From positions 19,106-83,105 of the forward strand of contig JAFTUV010000029.1 in NCBI GenBank assembly GCA_017466065.1: DNA of 64,000 nt, written 5' to 3'. The notes under the pieces were generated by a model. It was not told the origin of the DNA. It did not search any database and saw nothing but the letters and a program-made list of their open reading frames with translations. This stretch comes from Bacteroidaceae bacterium. GTDB lineage: Bacteria; Bacteroidota; Bacteroidia; Bacteroidales; Bacteroidaceae. Below, one piece after another: positions 8,886-19,042 of this stretch; position 1 is the first letter of the stretch; each line of letters starts with the position of its first letter. Position numbers and translations under genes: made by a program.

Positions 8886-10226
8886 TTATTTACAGAGTGA
8901 GCATCCCTTGCAGTGGTTGAGCTCTCCGCGGAAACGTTTTTCCACAAGCAGATGCAGACGGTCGCGCAGAGCATCAATCTTAATATTCTCTATTACCTCG
9001 CCTGCAAATGCGTACATAAGCAGATGGCGTGCCTCGTCGGCGGGAATGCCACGTTGTTGCATATAGAATAGGGCATTCTCGTCCAACTGCCCCACGGTGG
9101 AACCGTGGCTGCACTTTACATCGTCGGCATAAATTTCGAGCTGTGGCTGGGCATACATACGGGCGCAGCTTGTGAGGCATAGATTGCGGTTGGTCTGCTC
9201 CGAGGTTGTCTGCTGTGCGTCGGGGTGTATGAGCATCTTGCCGGCAAACACGCCAACGGCCTCTTCGTCGAGGATATATTTATATAACTCGTTGCTGCTG
9301 CAATGCCCGGCTTTGTGCTCCACAAGCGTGCGGTTGTCGATGTGCTGCTTGCGGTCGCCAATGACGAGGCCTGTTATGTTTGTGTCGGCACCGGGGCCTT
9401 CGAGTGCAATGTTCACGCGGTTACGGGTAAATCCGTTGGTGAGGGTTATGTTGCAATGGTTGAAGTGGCTGTCGGAGGCTTGGTTCACGAGCAGATGTCC
9501 CAGACGGCTGTTGCTGTTGCCGGTCTCTTCGAGCTCATAAATGTCGAGCGATGCTCCACGCCCCACAAAAACTTCGGTTACCTGTGTCGATAGGGTCTTT
9601 TGAGCGGTTGAGGAGTGGTCGCATATAAGCAGATTGGCTTTTGCGCCATCTTCGAGAATGATGAGCAGGCGACGGTTGGACATCATATCCACCTTCGATT
9701 GTATGAGGCTCACTATCTGTATGGTCTCCTTAATCTCGGTATTTGCAGGAATGTATAGCAGTATGCCGTCCTGTACAAAGGCGGTGTTGAATTGTGCTAT
9801 ACTGTCGCTCTCGGCTGCCAACTTGTTGTAGTATGGGGCTATAAGCTCTTTGTGGCTTCCGGCTATGCTGTTGAGGCTGCCGAAGAGCACTCCTTGCGGA
9901 AGTGTATTTTCCTTATCGGCTGCTTGGAACGAGTCGTTGACGATGAAAGCCCTGTGTGTGTTCAGATTGGGTACATCGCAGGAGAATATTTCGTGGAGCC
10001 CGGCCGACAGGGATATGCGACCAAGGTTCATTCCATAGTCGCTGCCGGCGAACTGTGCTGCCGCATCGGTGTGCAGCCAGTCCTCCTCTTTGGTGGTGGG
10101 GAAGCCCGCAGTGCGGAACTTTTCGATGGCTGCGTGGCGTGCCTCATTGAGCAACGCTGCGCAGGGCTTTTCTATAAGTTCTTTGTGGGCATCGTATAGT
10201 GTAATGTATTCTTGTGCGTTGCTCAT
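8886..10226 (-). CDS. sufD: Fe-S cluster assembly scaffold subunit SufD
   Basis: Partner of SufB and SufC in the SufBC2D scaffold. The 446-residue protein has the low-complexity-like beta-helix core and the conserved family C-terminal block: [20 protein letters not shown], then [17 protein letters not shown]. The family histidine (H360 in E. coli SufD) corresponds to the His of KCSHGST. The N-terminal third is divergent, as is normal for SufD. The start overlaps the end of sufC by 4 nt (ATGA), which argues for coupled translation and stoichiometric assembly. Confidence 0.95.
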   Translation of the reverse strand: MSNAQEYITLYDAHKELIEKPCAALLNEARHAAIEKFRTAGFPTTKEEDWLHTDAAAQFAGSDYGMNLGRISLSAGLHEIFSCDVPNLNTHRAFIVNDSFQAADKENTLPQGVLFGSLNSIAGSHKELIAPYYNKLAAESDSIAQFNTAFVQDGILLYIPANTEIKETIQIVSLIQSKVDMMSNRRLLIILEDGAKANLLICDHSSTAQKTLSTQVTEVFVGRGASLDIYELEETGNSNSRLGHLLVNQASDSHFNHCNITLTNGFTRNRVNIALEGPGADTNITGLVIGDRKQHIDNRTLVEHKAGHCSSNELYKYILDEEAVGVFAGKMLIHPDAQQTTSEQTNRNLCLTSCARMYAQPQLEIYADDVKCSHGSTVGQLDENALFYMQQRGIPADEARHLLMYAFAGEVIENIKIDALRDRLHLLVEKRFRGELNHCKGCSLCK

Positions 10227-10984
10227 TGTTGGTTCTCGTTTTTAATCCAGTCGTATCCGCGTTCTTCGAGTTCAAGGGCAAGTTCGGGGCCGGAGGTCTT
10301 TACTATGCGGCCGTTGTAGAGAACGTGTACAATATCGGGCTTAATGTAGTCGAGCAGGCGTTGATAGTGGGTGATTACAAGGGTAGATGTATCCTCGCGT
10401 TTGAGTTTGTTCACTCCCTCGGCCACTATGCGCAGTGCGTCAATGTCGAGGCCCGAATCTGTCTCGTCGAGTATGCTCAAAGTGGGTTCGAGCATTGCCA
10501 TCTGGAATATTTCGTTGCGTTTCTTCTCGCCACCGCTGAACCCTTCGTTCACCGAACGGTTGGCGAGCTTGCTATCGAGGTTCACAAGGGCACGTTTCTC
10601 ACGCATCAGTTTAAGAAACTCGGTTGCGTTCATAGGCTCCAATCCTTTATACTGGCGTTGTGCATTTATGGCTGCACGCATAAAATTGGTGATGCTCACT
10701 CCCGAAATTTCCACAGGGTATTGGAACGAGAGGAATATTCCCTCGTGGCTGCGGTTCTCGGGCGATAGTTCGAGAAGGTTCTTGCCTTTGTATATTATTT
10801 CTCCCTCGGTCACGGTGTAGGCGGGGTGTCCCACAAGTACGTTGCTCAGGGTGCTCTTGCCCGAACCGTTAGGGCCCATTATGGCGTGTACTTCACCTGC
10901 ATTCACGGTGAGGTTTATGCCTTTGAGTATCTCTTTGCCATTTATGGTGGCGTGTAAGTTCTTTATTTCCAGTAATTTTTCCAT
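10223..10984 (-). CDS. sufC: Fe-S cluster assembly ATPase SufC
   Basis: A soluble ABC-type ATPase that drives conformational change of the SufB-SufD scaffold. In 253 residues it shows Walker [10 protein letters not shown] (37-45), a Q-loop FQYPVEI, the ABC signature SGGEKKRNE (150-158) and Walker B/D-loop [10 protein letters not shown] (171-180), where D replaces the usual second Walker B acidic pattern as in other SufC proteins. There are no membrane segments. It starts 16 nt after the end of sufB and overlaps sufD by 4 nt. Confidence 0.97.
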   Translation of the reverse strand: MEKLLEIKNLHATINGKEILKGINLTVNAGEVHAIMGPNGSGKSTLSNVLVGHPAYTVTEGEIIYKGKNLLELSPENRSHEGIFLSFQYPVEISGVSITNFMRAAINAQRQYKGLEPMNATEFLKLMREKRALVNLDSKLANRSVNEGFSGGEKKRNEIFQMAMLEPTLSILDETDSGLDIDALRIVAEGVNKLKREDTSTLVITHYQRLLDYIKPDIVHVLYNGRIVKTSGPELALELEERGYDWIKNENQQ

Positions 10985-11000
10985 AATCTGCTTCGGGGTT

Positions 11001-12443
11001 TCATCCTACTGCTCCTTCGAGCGACACGCTTAACAGTTTTTGTGCTTCTATGGCAAATTCCATAGGCAGCTTGTTCAATACTTCTTTGGCGTAACCGTTG
11101 ACTATGAGTCCTATGGCTTCCTCGGTGGGAATGCCACGCTGGTTGCAGTAGAATAGTTGTTCTTCCGATATTTTGGAGGTTGTAGCTTCGTGTTCTATTA
11201 TTGCGCTGTTGTTGTGAATGTCCATATAGGGGAAGGTGTGTGCTCCGCACTTGCTTCCGAGGAGTAACGAGTCGCATTGGCTGTAATTGCGTGCTCCGTC
11301 GGCATTCTTGCTCACGCGCACAAGGCCGCGGTATGAATTCTGGCTGTGTCCGGCCGATATTCCTTTGCTTATGATGGTGCTGCTGCAATTCTTGCCCAGA
11401 TGTATCATTTTTGTTCCTGTGTCGGCCTGCTGGTAGTTGTTGGTGAGTGCCACGGAGTAGAACTCGCCTTGTGAATTGTCGCCACGCAGTATGCAGCTTG
11501 GGTATTTCCAAGTTATTGCCGAGCCGGTCTCTACCTGTGTCCACGACAGCTTGCTGTTGCAGCCGCGACAGTCGCCTCGCTTGGTAACAAAGTTATAGAC
11601 ACCGCCTTTTCCCTCGGCATCGCCGGGGTACCAGTTCTGAACGGTGCTGTATTTTACTTCGGCATTGTCGCAAACGATAATCTCCACTATGGCGGCGTGC
11701 AATTGGTTCTCGTCGCGCATAGGGGCTGTGCAGCCTTCGAGGTACGATACGTAGCTGTCGTCGTCGGCAACGATGAGTGTGCGCTCGAATTGTCCGGTGT
11801 TGGCTGCATTTATTCTGAAATAGGTCGATAGCTCCATCGGGCAGCGCACTCCTTTGGGTATGTACACAAAGGAACCGTCGCTGAACACTGCACTGTTGAG
11901 TGCTGCGAAAAAGTTGTCGCGGTAGTTTACCACGGTGCCAAGGTATTTGCGTACAAGGTCGGGGTACTCCTGCACAGCTTCACTCATTGAGCAGAAGATG
12001 ATTCCTTTCTCTTTGAGCTCTTCCTTGAATGTGGTTTTTACCGACACTGAGTCCATCACCGCATCCACGGCCGTGCCGCTGAGTGCCAAGCGTTCCTCCA
12101 ACGGTATTCCCAGCTTTTCAAAGGTTTTCATAAGCTCGGGGTCAATCTCCTTGTTCTTGTTGTCTTTCTTTTTCAAAGGGTCGGCATAGTAGGAGATTGC
12201 CTGATAGTCTATGGGTGGAATGTTGAGGTGCGGCCAAGTGGGCATTTCCTGTGTGAGCCAGTAGGAATATGCCTTCAAACGGAATTCCAACAGCCATTCG
12301 GGCTCATTCTTCTTCTTGGAAATGAGCCTTATTACATCTTCGTTCAAGCCTTGCTCTATAATGTCGGTCTTTATCTTTGTGATGAATCCGAATTCATAGG
12401 CTTTATTGGCTATTTTATTGAATATATTGTTCTTCTTTTTCAT
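11001..12443 (-). CDS. sufB: Fe-S cluster assembly scaffold subunit SufB
   Basis: The main scaffold on which the nascent cluster forms. The 480-residue length is typical. The conserved C-terminal block contains [17 protein letters not shown], then [16 protein letters not shown] and [15 protein letters not shown]; the cysteine of SKCGAHTF matches the essential Cys405 of E. coli SufB. The N-terminal helical region with the SufBC contact is present. The gene lies 6 nt downstream of cvpA and opens the sufBCDS block. No IscR- or Fur-like operator is visible in front of it, so expression probably follows the upstream nusA operon promoter. Confidence 0.97.
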   Translation of the reverse strand: MKKKNNIFNKIANKAYEFGFITKIKTDIIEQGLNEDVIRLISKKKNEPEWLLEFRLKAYSYWLTQEMPTWPHLNIPPIDYQAISYYADPLKKKDNKNKEIDPELMKTFEKLGIPLEERLALSGTAVDAVMDSVSVKTTFKEELKEKGIIFCSMSEAVQEYPDLVRKYLGTVVNYRDNFFAALNSAVFSDGSFVYIPKGVRCPMELSTYFRINAANTGQFERTLIVADDDSYVSYLEGCTAPMRDENQLHAAIVEIIVCDNAEVKYSTVQNWYPGDAEGKGGVYNFVTKRGDCRGCNSKLSWTQVETGSAITWKYPSCILRGDNSQGEFYSVALTNNYQQADTGTKMIHLGKNCSSTIISKGISAGHSQNSYRGLVRVSKNADGARNYSQCDSLLLGSKCGAHTFPYMDIHNNSAIIEHEATTSKISEEQLFYCNQRGIPTEEAIGLIVNGYAKEVLNKLPMEFAIEAQKLLSVSLEGAVG

Positions 12444-12449
12444 CAGCTT

Positions 12450-12932
12450 CTAAATATTCTTCTCCGCCTCAACGATGATTAAAGAGGTCAATATTTTAGT
12501 GTGTTTATATAACAAGGATTCCTTTTGTGAGGTTTCCCCGGTGTATTTGTTTGGTGCAATATATTCGACAAGTTCGACACCTCCCACAAAAAGGAATGTG
12601 GCTACTATTGTTGAAAATATTGAGCCGAGGGCATTGTCGATGAAGGATAGGTGGCATAGTTTGAGAATGCCCGCAAGAATTATTCCTGCCAGTTTAAAGA
12701 TGATTATAGTGCACACAAGTATGGCGATGAAGGCTGCGGGTATTGCGATCCAATCGTTCCACTGTGTGTGGCTTTTTATCCACACGGCTGCGGCAGGGTA
12801 GAACATCACCGCTTGGAGCAGGCCTAATATGATTCCTGCTCCAAACGATAGCTGTTTTATGAGTCCCTTGAAGTAGCCGTAGATAAAACCGGCCAATATT
12901 ATAATCGTCAAGGCAATATCGAGTGTGTTCAT
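12450..12932 (-). CDS. CvpA family membrane protein
   Basis: A 160-residue inner-membrane protein with four predicted helices. It starts MNTLDIALTIIILAGFIYGY with the glycine-rich GLIKQLSFGAGIILG motif that marks the CvpA/colicin V production family. The biochemical role of the family is unsettled; members affect envelope stress tolerance and bacteriocin release in other bacteria. The gene sits between infB (9 nt away) and sufB (6 nt away) with no room for its own promoter. Family assignment is firm, function is not. Confidence 0.88.
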   Translation of the reverse strand: MNTLDIALTIIILAGFIYGYFKGLIKQLSFGAGIILGLLQAVMFYPAAAVWIKSHTQWNDWIAIPAAFIAILVCTIIIFKLAGIILAGILKLCHLSFIDNALGSIFSTIVATFLFVGGVELVEYIAPNKYTGETSQKESLLYKHTKILTSLIIVEAEKNI

Positions 12933-12941
12933 TATGGCGTG

Positions 12942-15806
12942 TTAAAGTTTTTGTTTAACCTCTACCTGAACAAAGGTCTCGATGATGTCACCAACCTTAA
13001 TGTCATCTTGGTTCTGCAAGCTGATACCGCACTCGAAGTTTGTACCAACCTCCTTAACATCGTCCTTGAAGCGTTTGAGGGCTGCAAGGTTGCCGGTGTG
13101 TATAACAATACCGTCGCGTATGAGGCGGGCACGGTCGGTGCGCTTAACTTTTCCTTCACGAACCATACAGCCGGCAACGGTACCCACTTTGCTGATGTGG
13201 AAGGTTTCGCGCACTTCGATGGTTGCGGTAACCTCTTCCTTCACAATGGGGGCAAGCATACCTTCCATTGCGGCTTTTACCTCCTCGATGGCATCGTAGA
13301 TGATTGAGTAGATGCGTATGTCTACGCCCTCGTTCTCGGCCACCTTGCGGGCTGTTACCGAAGGACGCACTTGGAAGCCCACGATGATGGCATCGGATGC
13401 GGCTGCAAGGCTTACGTCGCTCTCGGAAATTTGTCCCACGGCTTTGTGTATTACGTTTATCTGTATGGTTTCTGTCGAGAGCTTTATGAGTGAGTCGCTC
13501 AATGCCTCGATAGAGCCGTCAACGTCGCCCTTCACAATGATGTTCAATGTCTGGAAGTTGCCGAGTGCTATGCGGCGACCCACTTCGTCGAGGGTGAGCA
13601 TCTTTTGTGTGCGTAGGCCTTGTTCGCGTTGCAACTGCTCACGTTTGCCGGTAATTTCGCGCGCTTCGCGCTCGCTGTCAACGACATTGAATGTGTCGCC
13701 GGCGGTGGGGGCTCCGTTGAGGCCCAATATGAGTGCGGGCTCGGCGGGGGCTACTCCTTTTATGCGCTGGTTACGCTCGTTGAAGATTGCTTTTACTTTT
13801 CCCCATTGTGTGCCGGCTACTACAATGTCGCCCACTTTGAGTGTTCCGTTCTGTACAAGCACGGTGGCTACATAGCCGCGGCCTTTGTCGAGTGTCGATT
13901 CTATGATTGAACCGGTGGCCTTGCGGTTGGGGTTGGCTTTGAGGTCGAGCATTTCGGCTTCGAGGAGCACTTTCTCCATAAGTTCCTCCACGCCCATTCC
14001 TTTCTTGGCCGATATTTCCTGTGACTGGTATTTACCGCCCCAGTCCTCGACAAGCATATTGAGCTGTGCAAGTTCTTCCTTGATGCGGTTGGGGTCGGCT
14101 GCGGGCTTGTCGCATTTGTTTATGGCAAACACGATGGGCACGCCTGCTGCCATTGCGTGGTTGATGGCCTCCTTTGTCTGCGGCATCACATTGTCGTCGG
14201 CAGCGATGATGATGATTACAATGTCGGTAACCTTGGCTCCACGGGCACGCATTGCGGTAAAGGCTTCGTGACCGGGGGTGTCGAGGAATGTGATGTGCTT
14301 GCCGCTCTCCATCTTCACGTTGTAGGCTCCGATGTGCTGGGTGATACCTCCTGCTTCGCCGGCAATTACATTGGCTTTGCGAATGTAGTCGAGCAGTGAT
14401 GTCTTACCGTGGTCGACGTGGCCCATCACTGTGATGATGGGGGCGCGTGATTGCAGGTCTTCTTCGTTGTCGGCTTCAACCTCGATGGCGTTGGCTACCT
14501 CGGCACTTACATATTCGGTGGTGTAACCGAATTCTTCGGCCACAAGGTTGATTGTTTCTGCGTCGAGGCGTTGGTTGATGGACACCATCATTCCTATGCT
14601 CATACAGGTTGCAATTACTTGTGTAACCGAAATGTTCATCATACTTGCAAGCTCGTTGGCTGTAACAAACTCTGTGAGTTTGAGCACTTTGCTCTCGGCC
14701 ATTTCGGCGTCGAAGGCTTGTTGCTGGCGCTCGGCTGCCTGCTCGCGCTTGTCTTTGCGGTATTTTGCGGCTTTGTTGTTCTTGCCACGCTGGGTGAGGC
14801 GGTCGAGTGTTTCGCGCACTTGTTTCGATACATCCTCCTCGCTAACATCGTTCTTGTCGAAACGTTGGTGCTGACGGTCGCGGTCGCGGCGGCTGCCTTG
14901 TGAGGGGTTGCCTCCGCCGTTGTTCTTGTTGCGGTTGGCACTCCAATCTTGGTTGTTGCCTTGCTCGTTGCCCTCTTTTATGTCGTTTATGTTAACGCGC
15001 TGGTTGTTTATGCGCTGGCGTTTTTTCTTACCGCCTTCGCTGTTGGCATTTGCGCTGTTCTGCTGGCGTTGGGCATCGCGTTGTTGTTTGCGTTGCTCTT
15101 CGCGCTGCTTGTCTTTTTCTTCACGCTCTTTTCGCTTCTCTTCTTTGCTCTTTTTCTTGGGGCGTGTCGATTGGTTTATTGCCGAGAGGTCTATCTGGCC
15201 TATGATGTTGAGCTTGGGTGCAACCTCTTCCACTTGGGTGAGGGTTGCTTGGGGTTCAGCCTTTGCGGGTTCCTCTTTTACGGGTGTTTCTTTTGAGGGC
15301 TCCTCTTTTGGCTGTGTGGCTTCTGTTACCACAGGCTTTTCTTCCTCTTTCTTGGGCTCGGGCTTTGGTGTCTCTTCTGCTTTTTTAGGCTCGGGTTTTG
15401 CCTGTTTGCGACTTATGGCATCGAGGTCTATTCGGCCTGTAACTTTTATTTTGTTTTCAATTACAGGCTTTTCTTCCTCTTTCTTGGGCTCGGGCTTTGG
15501 TGCCTCTTCTGTTTTTTTAGGCTCGGGCTTTGGTGCTTCTGCTATCGGTGCTGCAACCTCTTTCTCGGCCTCGACGGGAGTGCTTCTGGGCTTCTCCTTG
15601 TTCTGGCGTTCCTTGGTGAAGTTGTCCGATTGTATGCGGGCTTTCTTGTCGGCACTAAATTCCTCGATGAGCAGTTTGTAACCTTCTTCCGGCACAACTG
15701 CATTGGGGTCTTCTTTTATGTCGAAGCCCTTCTTTTGGAGGAATTCCACTATTGTGGAGAGGCCTAAATTTAGTTCTCCCTGTACTTTATTTAGTCTTAT
15801 CTTCAT
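12942..15806 (-). CDS. infB: Translation initiation factor IF-2
   Basis: A GTPase that delivers fMet-tRNA to the 30S subunit. Its 954 residues comprise an N-terminal IF2-N helix domain (1-50), a long lysine/glutamate/proline-rich linker (about 60-300), a second IF2-N domain (about 375-425), the G domain from about residue 460 with [13 protein letters not shown] (G1), TQHIGAY (G2), DTPGHEAF (G3) and NKCD (G4), and then domains II-IV. The linker holds a duplicated block: [13 protein letters not shown] occurs twice, each copy near a RIDLDAI/QIDLSAI-type motif. The gene is 31 nt downstream of nusA. Lengthening and repeats in this linker are common in the phylum. Confidence 0.98.
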   Translation of the reverse strand: MKIRLNKVQGELNLGLSTIVEFLQKKGFDIKEDPNAVVPEEGYKLLIEEFSADKKARIQSDNFTKERQNKEKPRSTPVEAEKEVAAPIAEAPKPEPKKTEEAPKPEPKKEEEKPVIENKIKVTGRIDLDAISRKQAKPEPKKAEETPKPEPKKEEEKPVVTEATQPKEEPSKETPVKEEPAKAEPQATLTQVEEVAPKLNIIGQIDLSAINQSTRPKKKSKEEKRKEREEKDKQREEQRKQQRDAQRQQNSANANSEGGKKKRQRINNQRVNINDIKEGNEQGNNQDWSANRNKNNGGGNPSQGSRRDRDRQHQRFDKNDVSEEDVSKQVRETLDRLTQRGKNNKAAKYRKDKREQAAERQQQAFDAEMAESKVLKLTEFVTANELASMMNISVTQVIATCMSIGMMVSINQRLDAETINLVAEEFGYTTEYVSAEVANAIEVEADNEEDLQSRAPIITVMGHVDHGKTSLLDYIRKANVIAGEAGGITQHIGAYNVKMESGKHITFLDTPGHEAFTAMRARGAKVTDIVIIIIAADDNVMPQTKEAINHAMAAGVPIVFAINKCDKPAADPNRIKEELAQLNMLVEDWGGKYQSQEISAKKGMGVEELMEKVLLEAEMLDLKANPNRKATGSIIESTLDKGRGYVATVLVQNGTLKVGDIVVAGTQWGKVKAIFNERNQRIKGVAPAEPALILGLNGAPTAGDTFNVVDSEREAREITGKREQLQREQGLRTQKMLTLDEVGRRIALGNFQTLNIIVKGDVDGSIEALSDSLIKLSTETIQINVIHKAVGQISESDVSLAAASDAIIVGFQVRPSVTARKVAENEGVDIRIYSIIYDAIEEVKAAMEGMLAPIVKEEVTATIEVRETFHISKVGTVAGCMVREGKVKRTDRARLIRDGIVIHTGNLAALKRFKDDVKEVGTNFECGISLQNQDDIKVGDIIETFVQVEVKQKL

Positions 15807-15837
15807 TCGTTGTCTGTTGTTAGGTTACTGAAACTGT

Positions 15838-17100
15838 TTATTCTTCGTCTTCCTCGAATTCGGCTTTGAGTACCGAAATGAGGTGGTCGACGGTGTCCTC
15901 TTCGAGGTCGGCTTTCTCGATAAGTACCTCGCGGGGGGTGTTCAGAACTGCTTTTGCAGTGTCTAATCCAAGTTTCTTGATGGCTGCAATTACCCACTCA
16001 TCTACTTCGTCGGCAAATTCTTCGATGTAGATGTCGTCCTCTTGCTGGCTGTCGATTTCACGATATACGTTTATGGTGTATTCGGTGAGCATACTTGCCA
16101 ACTTGATGTTGAGACCGTCTTTACCGATTGCGAGTGAAACTTCTTCTTGTTTGAGGTTCACGTCGGCTATGCGTTTTTCTTCGTCGAGTGTGATGCTGAG
16201 TATCTTTGCGGGGCTCAACGCACGTTTAATGAAGAGTTCTGTATTGGATGTGTAGGGAATTACATCGATATTCTCGTTGCGCAGCTCGCGTACTATTCCG
16301 TGGATGCGTGAGCCTTTTACACCTACGCAGGCACCTACGGGGTCGATGCGCTCGTCGTATGTCTCTACTGCGATTTTCGCGCGTTTGCCGGGGATGCGGG
16401 CTATCTTCTTTATGGTGATGAGGCCGTCGTTTATTTCGGGCACTTCAAGCTCGAAGAGGCGTTGCAGGAACATTGGAGATGTGCGGCTGAGGATGATTTT
16501 GGGGTTGTTGTTCTGGTTGTCGACGCGGGCTACAACGGCACGAACATTCTCGCCCTTGCGGTAGAAGTCCGAGGGTATTTGCTCGGTTTTGGGGAGAATG
16601 AGCTCGTTGTTCTCGTCGTCGACGAGCAGTAGCTCTTTTTTCCATATTTGATATACTTCGCCGCTTACAATCTGTCCTATGCGCTCGCTGTACTTGTTGT
16701 AGAGGCTGTCTTTTTCGAGTTCAAGGATTTTTGATGCGAGTGTCTGGCGCAGGTTCAGGATTGCGCGACGGCCGAATTCTGCAAAATTCACAATCTCGCT
16801 CACATCCTCGCCAATCTCGAACGAGTCGTCAATCTGCTGTGCTTCGGTGAGCGAGATTTCCATATTGCTGTCCTTTACGTCGGCATCGGCAACAACGGTG
16901 CGGCGGCGTTGTATTTCAAAGTCGCCACGGTCGGGGTTTACGATTACCGAGTAGTTCTCGTCGGTTCCGAACATATTGATTAACACTTTGCGGAAGCTCT
17001 CTTCGAGCACGCTAATCATTGTAGTGCGGTCGATGTTTTTCGACTCTTTGAATTCTTGAAATGTATCAAGAAGGCTGATTGTTTCTTCTTTCTTTGCCAT
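15838..17100 (-). CDS. nusA: Transcription termination/antitermination factor NusA
   Basis: Binds RNA polymerase and nascent RNA to modulate pausing, termination and rRNA antitermination. The 420 residues contain the N-terminal polymerase-binding domain (1-130), an S1 domain (about 135-200), and two KH domains containing GACVGVKGSRIHGIV and SLAIGKDGLNIKLAS. A short acidic tail ends EEFEDEDEE-like. The two C-terminal acidic repeats of E. coli NusA (495 aa) are missing, as is usual outside proteobacteria. It starts 1 nt after the rimP stop. In E. coli NusA regulates its own operon; the leader terminator here would allow the same logic (inference). Confidence 0.97.
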   Translation of the reverse strand: MAKKEETISLLDTFQEFKESKNIDRTTMISVLEESFRKVLINMFGTDENYSVIVNPDRGDFEIQRRRTVVADADVKDSNMEISLTEAQQIDDSFEIGEDVSEIVNFAEFGRRAILNLRQTLASKILELEKDSLYNKYSERIGQIVSGEVYQIWKKELLLVDDENNELILPKTEQIPSDFYRKGENVRAVVARVDNQNNNPKIILSRTSPMFLQRLFELEVPEINDGLITIKKIARIPGKRAKIAVETYDERIDPVGACVGVKGSRIHGIVRELRNENIDVIPYTSNTELFIKRALSPAKILSITLDEEKRIADVNLKQEEVSLAIGKDGLNIKLASMLTEYTINVYREIDSQQEDDIYIEEFADEVDEWVIAAIKKLGLDTAKAVLNTPREVLIEKADLEEDTVDHLISVLKAEFEEDEE

Positions 17101-17101
17101 T

Positions 17102-17569
17102 TTATTTGAAATTTATAATATACTTCGTGTATTTTACGCTGTCGTAGGTGAAGTGTAAATCTTCCTCGACAAGCTGGGGGCGTTTGCAGCCCTCTTTCTT
17201 CTCTTTTTTGGAGATTGTGAGCACAAATTCCTGCTCGTCGGCACTTTTGAGAATGCCTTTGAGTTTTTTACCATCTTTTGTGAGTACCTCTACTTCGAGG
17301 CCTATGTGGTTTATGTATTGCTGTGTAACCTTGAAGGGTTGTCCAAGGCCTGCCGAACCTACTTCGAGCTCATAATCGTCGCCGGCCTCGCCAAGGCCTT
17401 CGCCTATGTGGCGGCTGAGTTCTACACAGTCTTCGATCCATACGCCTTCGGCGTGGTCGATTTCTACCGTAATTTTGTCGTCTTTACCGATAATTACATC
17501 TACCAAAAAGTATTCTTTGTCTTTAAGCCACTCGTTGGTTAAGTCGATTACTTGTTGTTTTTCAATCAT
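17102..17569 (-). CDS. rimP: Ribosome maturation factor RimP
   Basis: Assists late maturation of the 30S subunit. The 155-residue protein shows the two-domain RimP pattern: an N-terminal domain with YFLVDVIIGKDDKITVEIDH and SRHIGEGLG, and the diagnostic YELEVGSAGLGQPF (SSPG/SPGL in other phyla, slightly changed here), then an SH3-like C-terminal domain with GKKLKGILKSADEQEFVL. It is the first full-length gene after the operon promoter, with a leader of roughly 90 nt that contains a hairpin and a short ORF. Confidence 0.93.
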   Translation of the reverse strand: MIEKQQVIDLTNEWLKDKEYFLVDVIIGKDDKITVEIDHAEGVWIEDCVELSRHIGEGLGEAGDDYELEVGSAGLGQPFKVTQQYINHIGLEVEVLTKDGKKLKGILKSADEQEFVLTISKKEKKEGCKRPQLVEEDLHFTYDSVKYTKYIINFK

Positions 17570-17616
17570 ATAACAAAACTCTTTATGATGGTGTGTCTGG
17601 TTCAGGCATTGTGTGT

Positions 17617-17655
17617 TTATGAAAAAGAGGGGCTTGCGGGCCCCTCATCAATCAT
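17617..17655 (-). CDS. Possible 12-residue leader peptide of the rimP-nusA operon
   Basis: ATG to TAA encodes MIDEGPASPSFS. It begins within a few nucleotides of the expected transcription start and its codons cover both arms of the leader hairpin and its U run. A ribosome on it would block the hairpin. No Shine-Dalgarno site is seen. It could be chance; the case rests on its exact overlap with the terminator and needs conservation data. Confidence 0.3.
   Translation of the reverse strand: MIDEGPASPSFS
17622..17646 (-). terminator. Leader terminator (attenuator) upstream of rimP
   Basis: On the minus strand GAGGGGC (complement of 17640-17646) pairs with GCCCCTC (complement of 17627-17633) around a 6-nt loop and is followed directly by TTTTT. 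It lies between the operon promoter and rimP and has the full form of an intrinsic terminator. The plus-strand reading has no T run, so it acts on the rimP transcript. Confidence 0.65.
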
Positions 17656-17665
17656 CTTTACTCTG

Positions 17666-17697
17666 CAAAAATAGTAATAATAGCTTATCTGTGCAAA
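17666..17697 (-). promoter_or_regulatory. Promoter of the rimP-nusA-infB-cvpA-suf-rnhB operon
   Basis: On the minus strand TTTG (complement of 17694-17697) and TATTTTTG (complement of 17666-17673) are separated by 20 bp, an excellent match to the Bacteroidetes housekeeping promoter TTTG-N19..21-TAnnTTTG. It lies about 97 nt before the rimP start. Confidence 0.7.
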
Positions 17698-17779
17698 TGT
17701 TTTTATCTTTTTTATGTGGTTGGGGCGAAAATATTTGTTGTATATTTTTGTATCTTCGTGGCATAAATTATGGACTCTT

Positions 17780-18982
17780 GTGAAACTGCATATTTTTAAC
17801 CCCGAAAATGACCTTGCGTTGGCCGATGGCAATACCAATTATTGCCCTCCGCCTGCGGCGCGGGCTATTGCACACGACCTTGCAACGTTGCCTTTGTGGT
17901 TCGCTCCCGAGGGTGATGCGGTGCTATTGCCCGGTACTTTGCATTTTGGGTTCTACAATGCGATGAACGGTATTTTCGCGCTTGCTGCTCCTTTTGCGGG
18001 TGGTGATGTGCGGGCTGTCGATGCTTGTGTGCCGTGGGGGTGGAGTGCACAGATGAGGCGTCGTTTGCTGGCGATGGGGGTGGATGAGGGTGTGTTGCCC
18101 GACGGGGCTTTTATAGATGCTGTCCGTATGCTGTCGAACCGGCGCACTGCGATAGGGCTTTTGCGGGCTTTGCGCAGTGCAGGGGTTGATACTCCCGAAA
18201 TTCCTGAATATTTTACTACGTTCACCGATATTGCTGCGTTCATAGAGAGTATGCCTCGCTCGGTGTTGAAGGCTCCTTGGTCGGGCAGTGGAAAGGGGAT
18301 TGCTTGGGGGATTGGTCGTGTGGAGGTTCCTGTGGAGCATTTTTGCAAAGGTGTTATAAGGCGACAGGGTGGTGTGGTGTGTGAGCGTTTCCTCGACAAG
18401 GTTGTGGATTTTGCAATGGAGTTCTGGGCGTTGCAGGGCGAGGTTGCTTTTATGGGTTATTCGTTGTTTACCTGTGAGGGTGGTGCCTACTCGGGAAATA
18501 TTCTTGCGAGTGACGGGGCTGTTGAGGATTTCTTGGCGCAATTTGTCGAGCGTGAGGCGTTGCAGGTGGTTAAGAAGCATTTGGCAATGGAGCTTGCTGC
18601 GTTGTTACGCCCCATTGGTTACACGGGTTGCTTGGGGGTGGATATGCTTGTCTATCGCTCGTCGGGTGGTGAATGTCGTTTGCATCCTTGTGTGGAATTG
18701 AATTTGAGGATGAATATGGGTGCCGTGTCGCATCTGTTCTATGATAAATATGTTGCTCACGGGTGCGTGGGGCGTTTTTTTGTGTCGAATTTCAGGCGGG
18801 CCGGTGAAGCTGCGGCGTTTAATGAACGGTGCAAGGCCGAATATCCTTTGCGGGTGTCGGACGGCAGGGTGTCGGGCGGCTATCTTAATTTGTCGCCTGT
18901 GACTGACGATACTTCTTATGTGGCCTATGCACTTGTGTGCGAGGAGCCTGTTCCATTGTATGAACTTTATGGTTGCAGATGA
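17780..18982 (+). CDS. ATP-grasp-like protein of unknown substrate
   Basis: The open frame extends upstream to an ATG at 17714, but that stretch holds the promoter-like TATCTTCG (17751-17758). The conserved-looking start is the GTG at 17780 giving (M)KLHIFNPENDLAL, about 400 residues. VLKAPWSGSGKGIAWG (about 170-185 of the shorter form) resembles the ATP-grasp phosphate-binding loop. YTGCLGVDML and HPCVELNLRMNMG match the metal-binding E-x-N-x-R region near the C-terminus of ATP-grasp ligases. That implies an ATP-dependent carboxylate-amine or similar ligation, but I cannot name the substrate. It is transcribed away from rimP. No neighbour suggests a pathway. Confidence 0.65.
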   Translation: MKLHIFNPENDLALADGNTNYCPPPAARAIAHDLATLPLWFAPEGDAVLLPGTLHFGFYNAMNGIFALAAPFAGGDVRAVDACVPWGWSAQMRRRLLAMGVDEGVLPDGAFIDAVRMLSNRRTAIGLLRALRSAGVDTPEIPEYFTTFTDIAAFIESMPRSVLKAPWSGSGKGIAWGIGRVEVPVEHFCKGVIRRQGGVVCERFLDKVVDFAMEFWALQGEVAFMGYSLFTCEGGAYSGNILASDGAVEDFLAQFVEREALQVVKKHLAMELAALLRPIGYTGCLGVDMLVYRSSGGECRLHPCVELNLRMNMGAVSHLFYDKYVAHGCVGRFFVSNFRRAGEAAAFNERCKAEYPLRVSDGRVSGGYLNLSPVTDDTSYVAYALVCEEPVPLYELYGCR

Positions 18983-18989
18983 GATTTTG

Positions 18990-19020
18990 TTTGTTGTTTC
19001 GCGCCAAAATGCTATCTTCG
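18990..19020 (+). promoter_or_regulatory. Promoter of the small membrane-anchored protein gene
   Basis: TTTG at 18990-18993, 19 bp, then TATCTTCG at 19013-19020, which matches the Bacteroidetes promoter except for one position in the -7 box. It lies 22 nt before the start codon at 19043. Confidence 0.55.
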
Positions 19021-19042
19021 CACCTGCAAAAATTGAATAATT

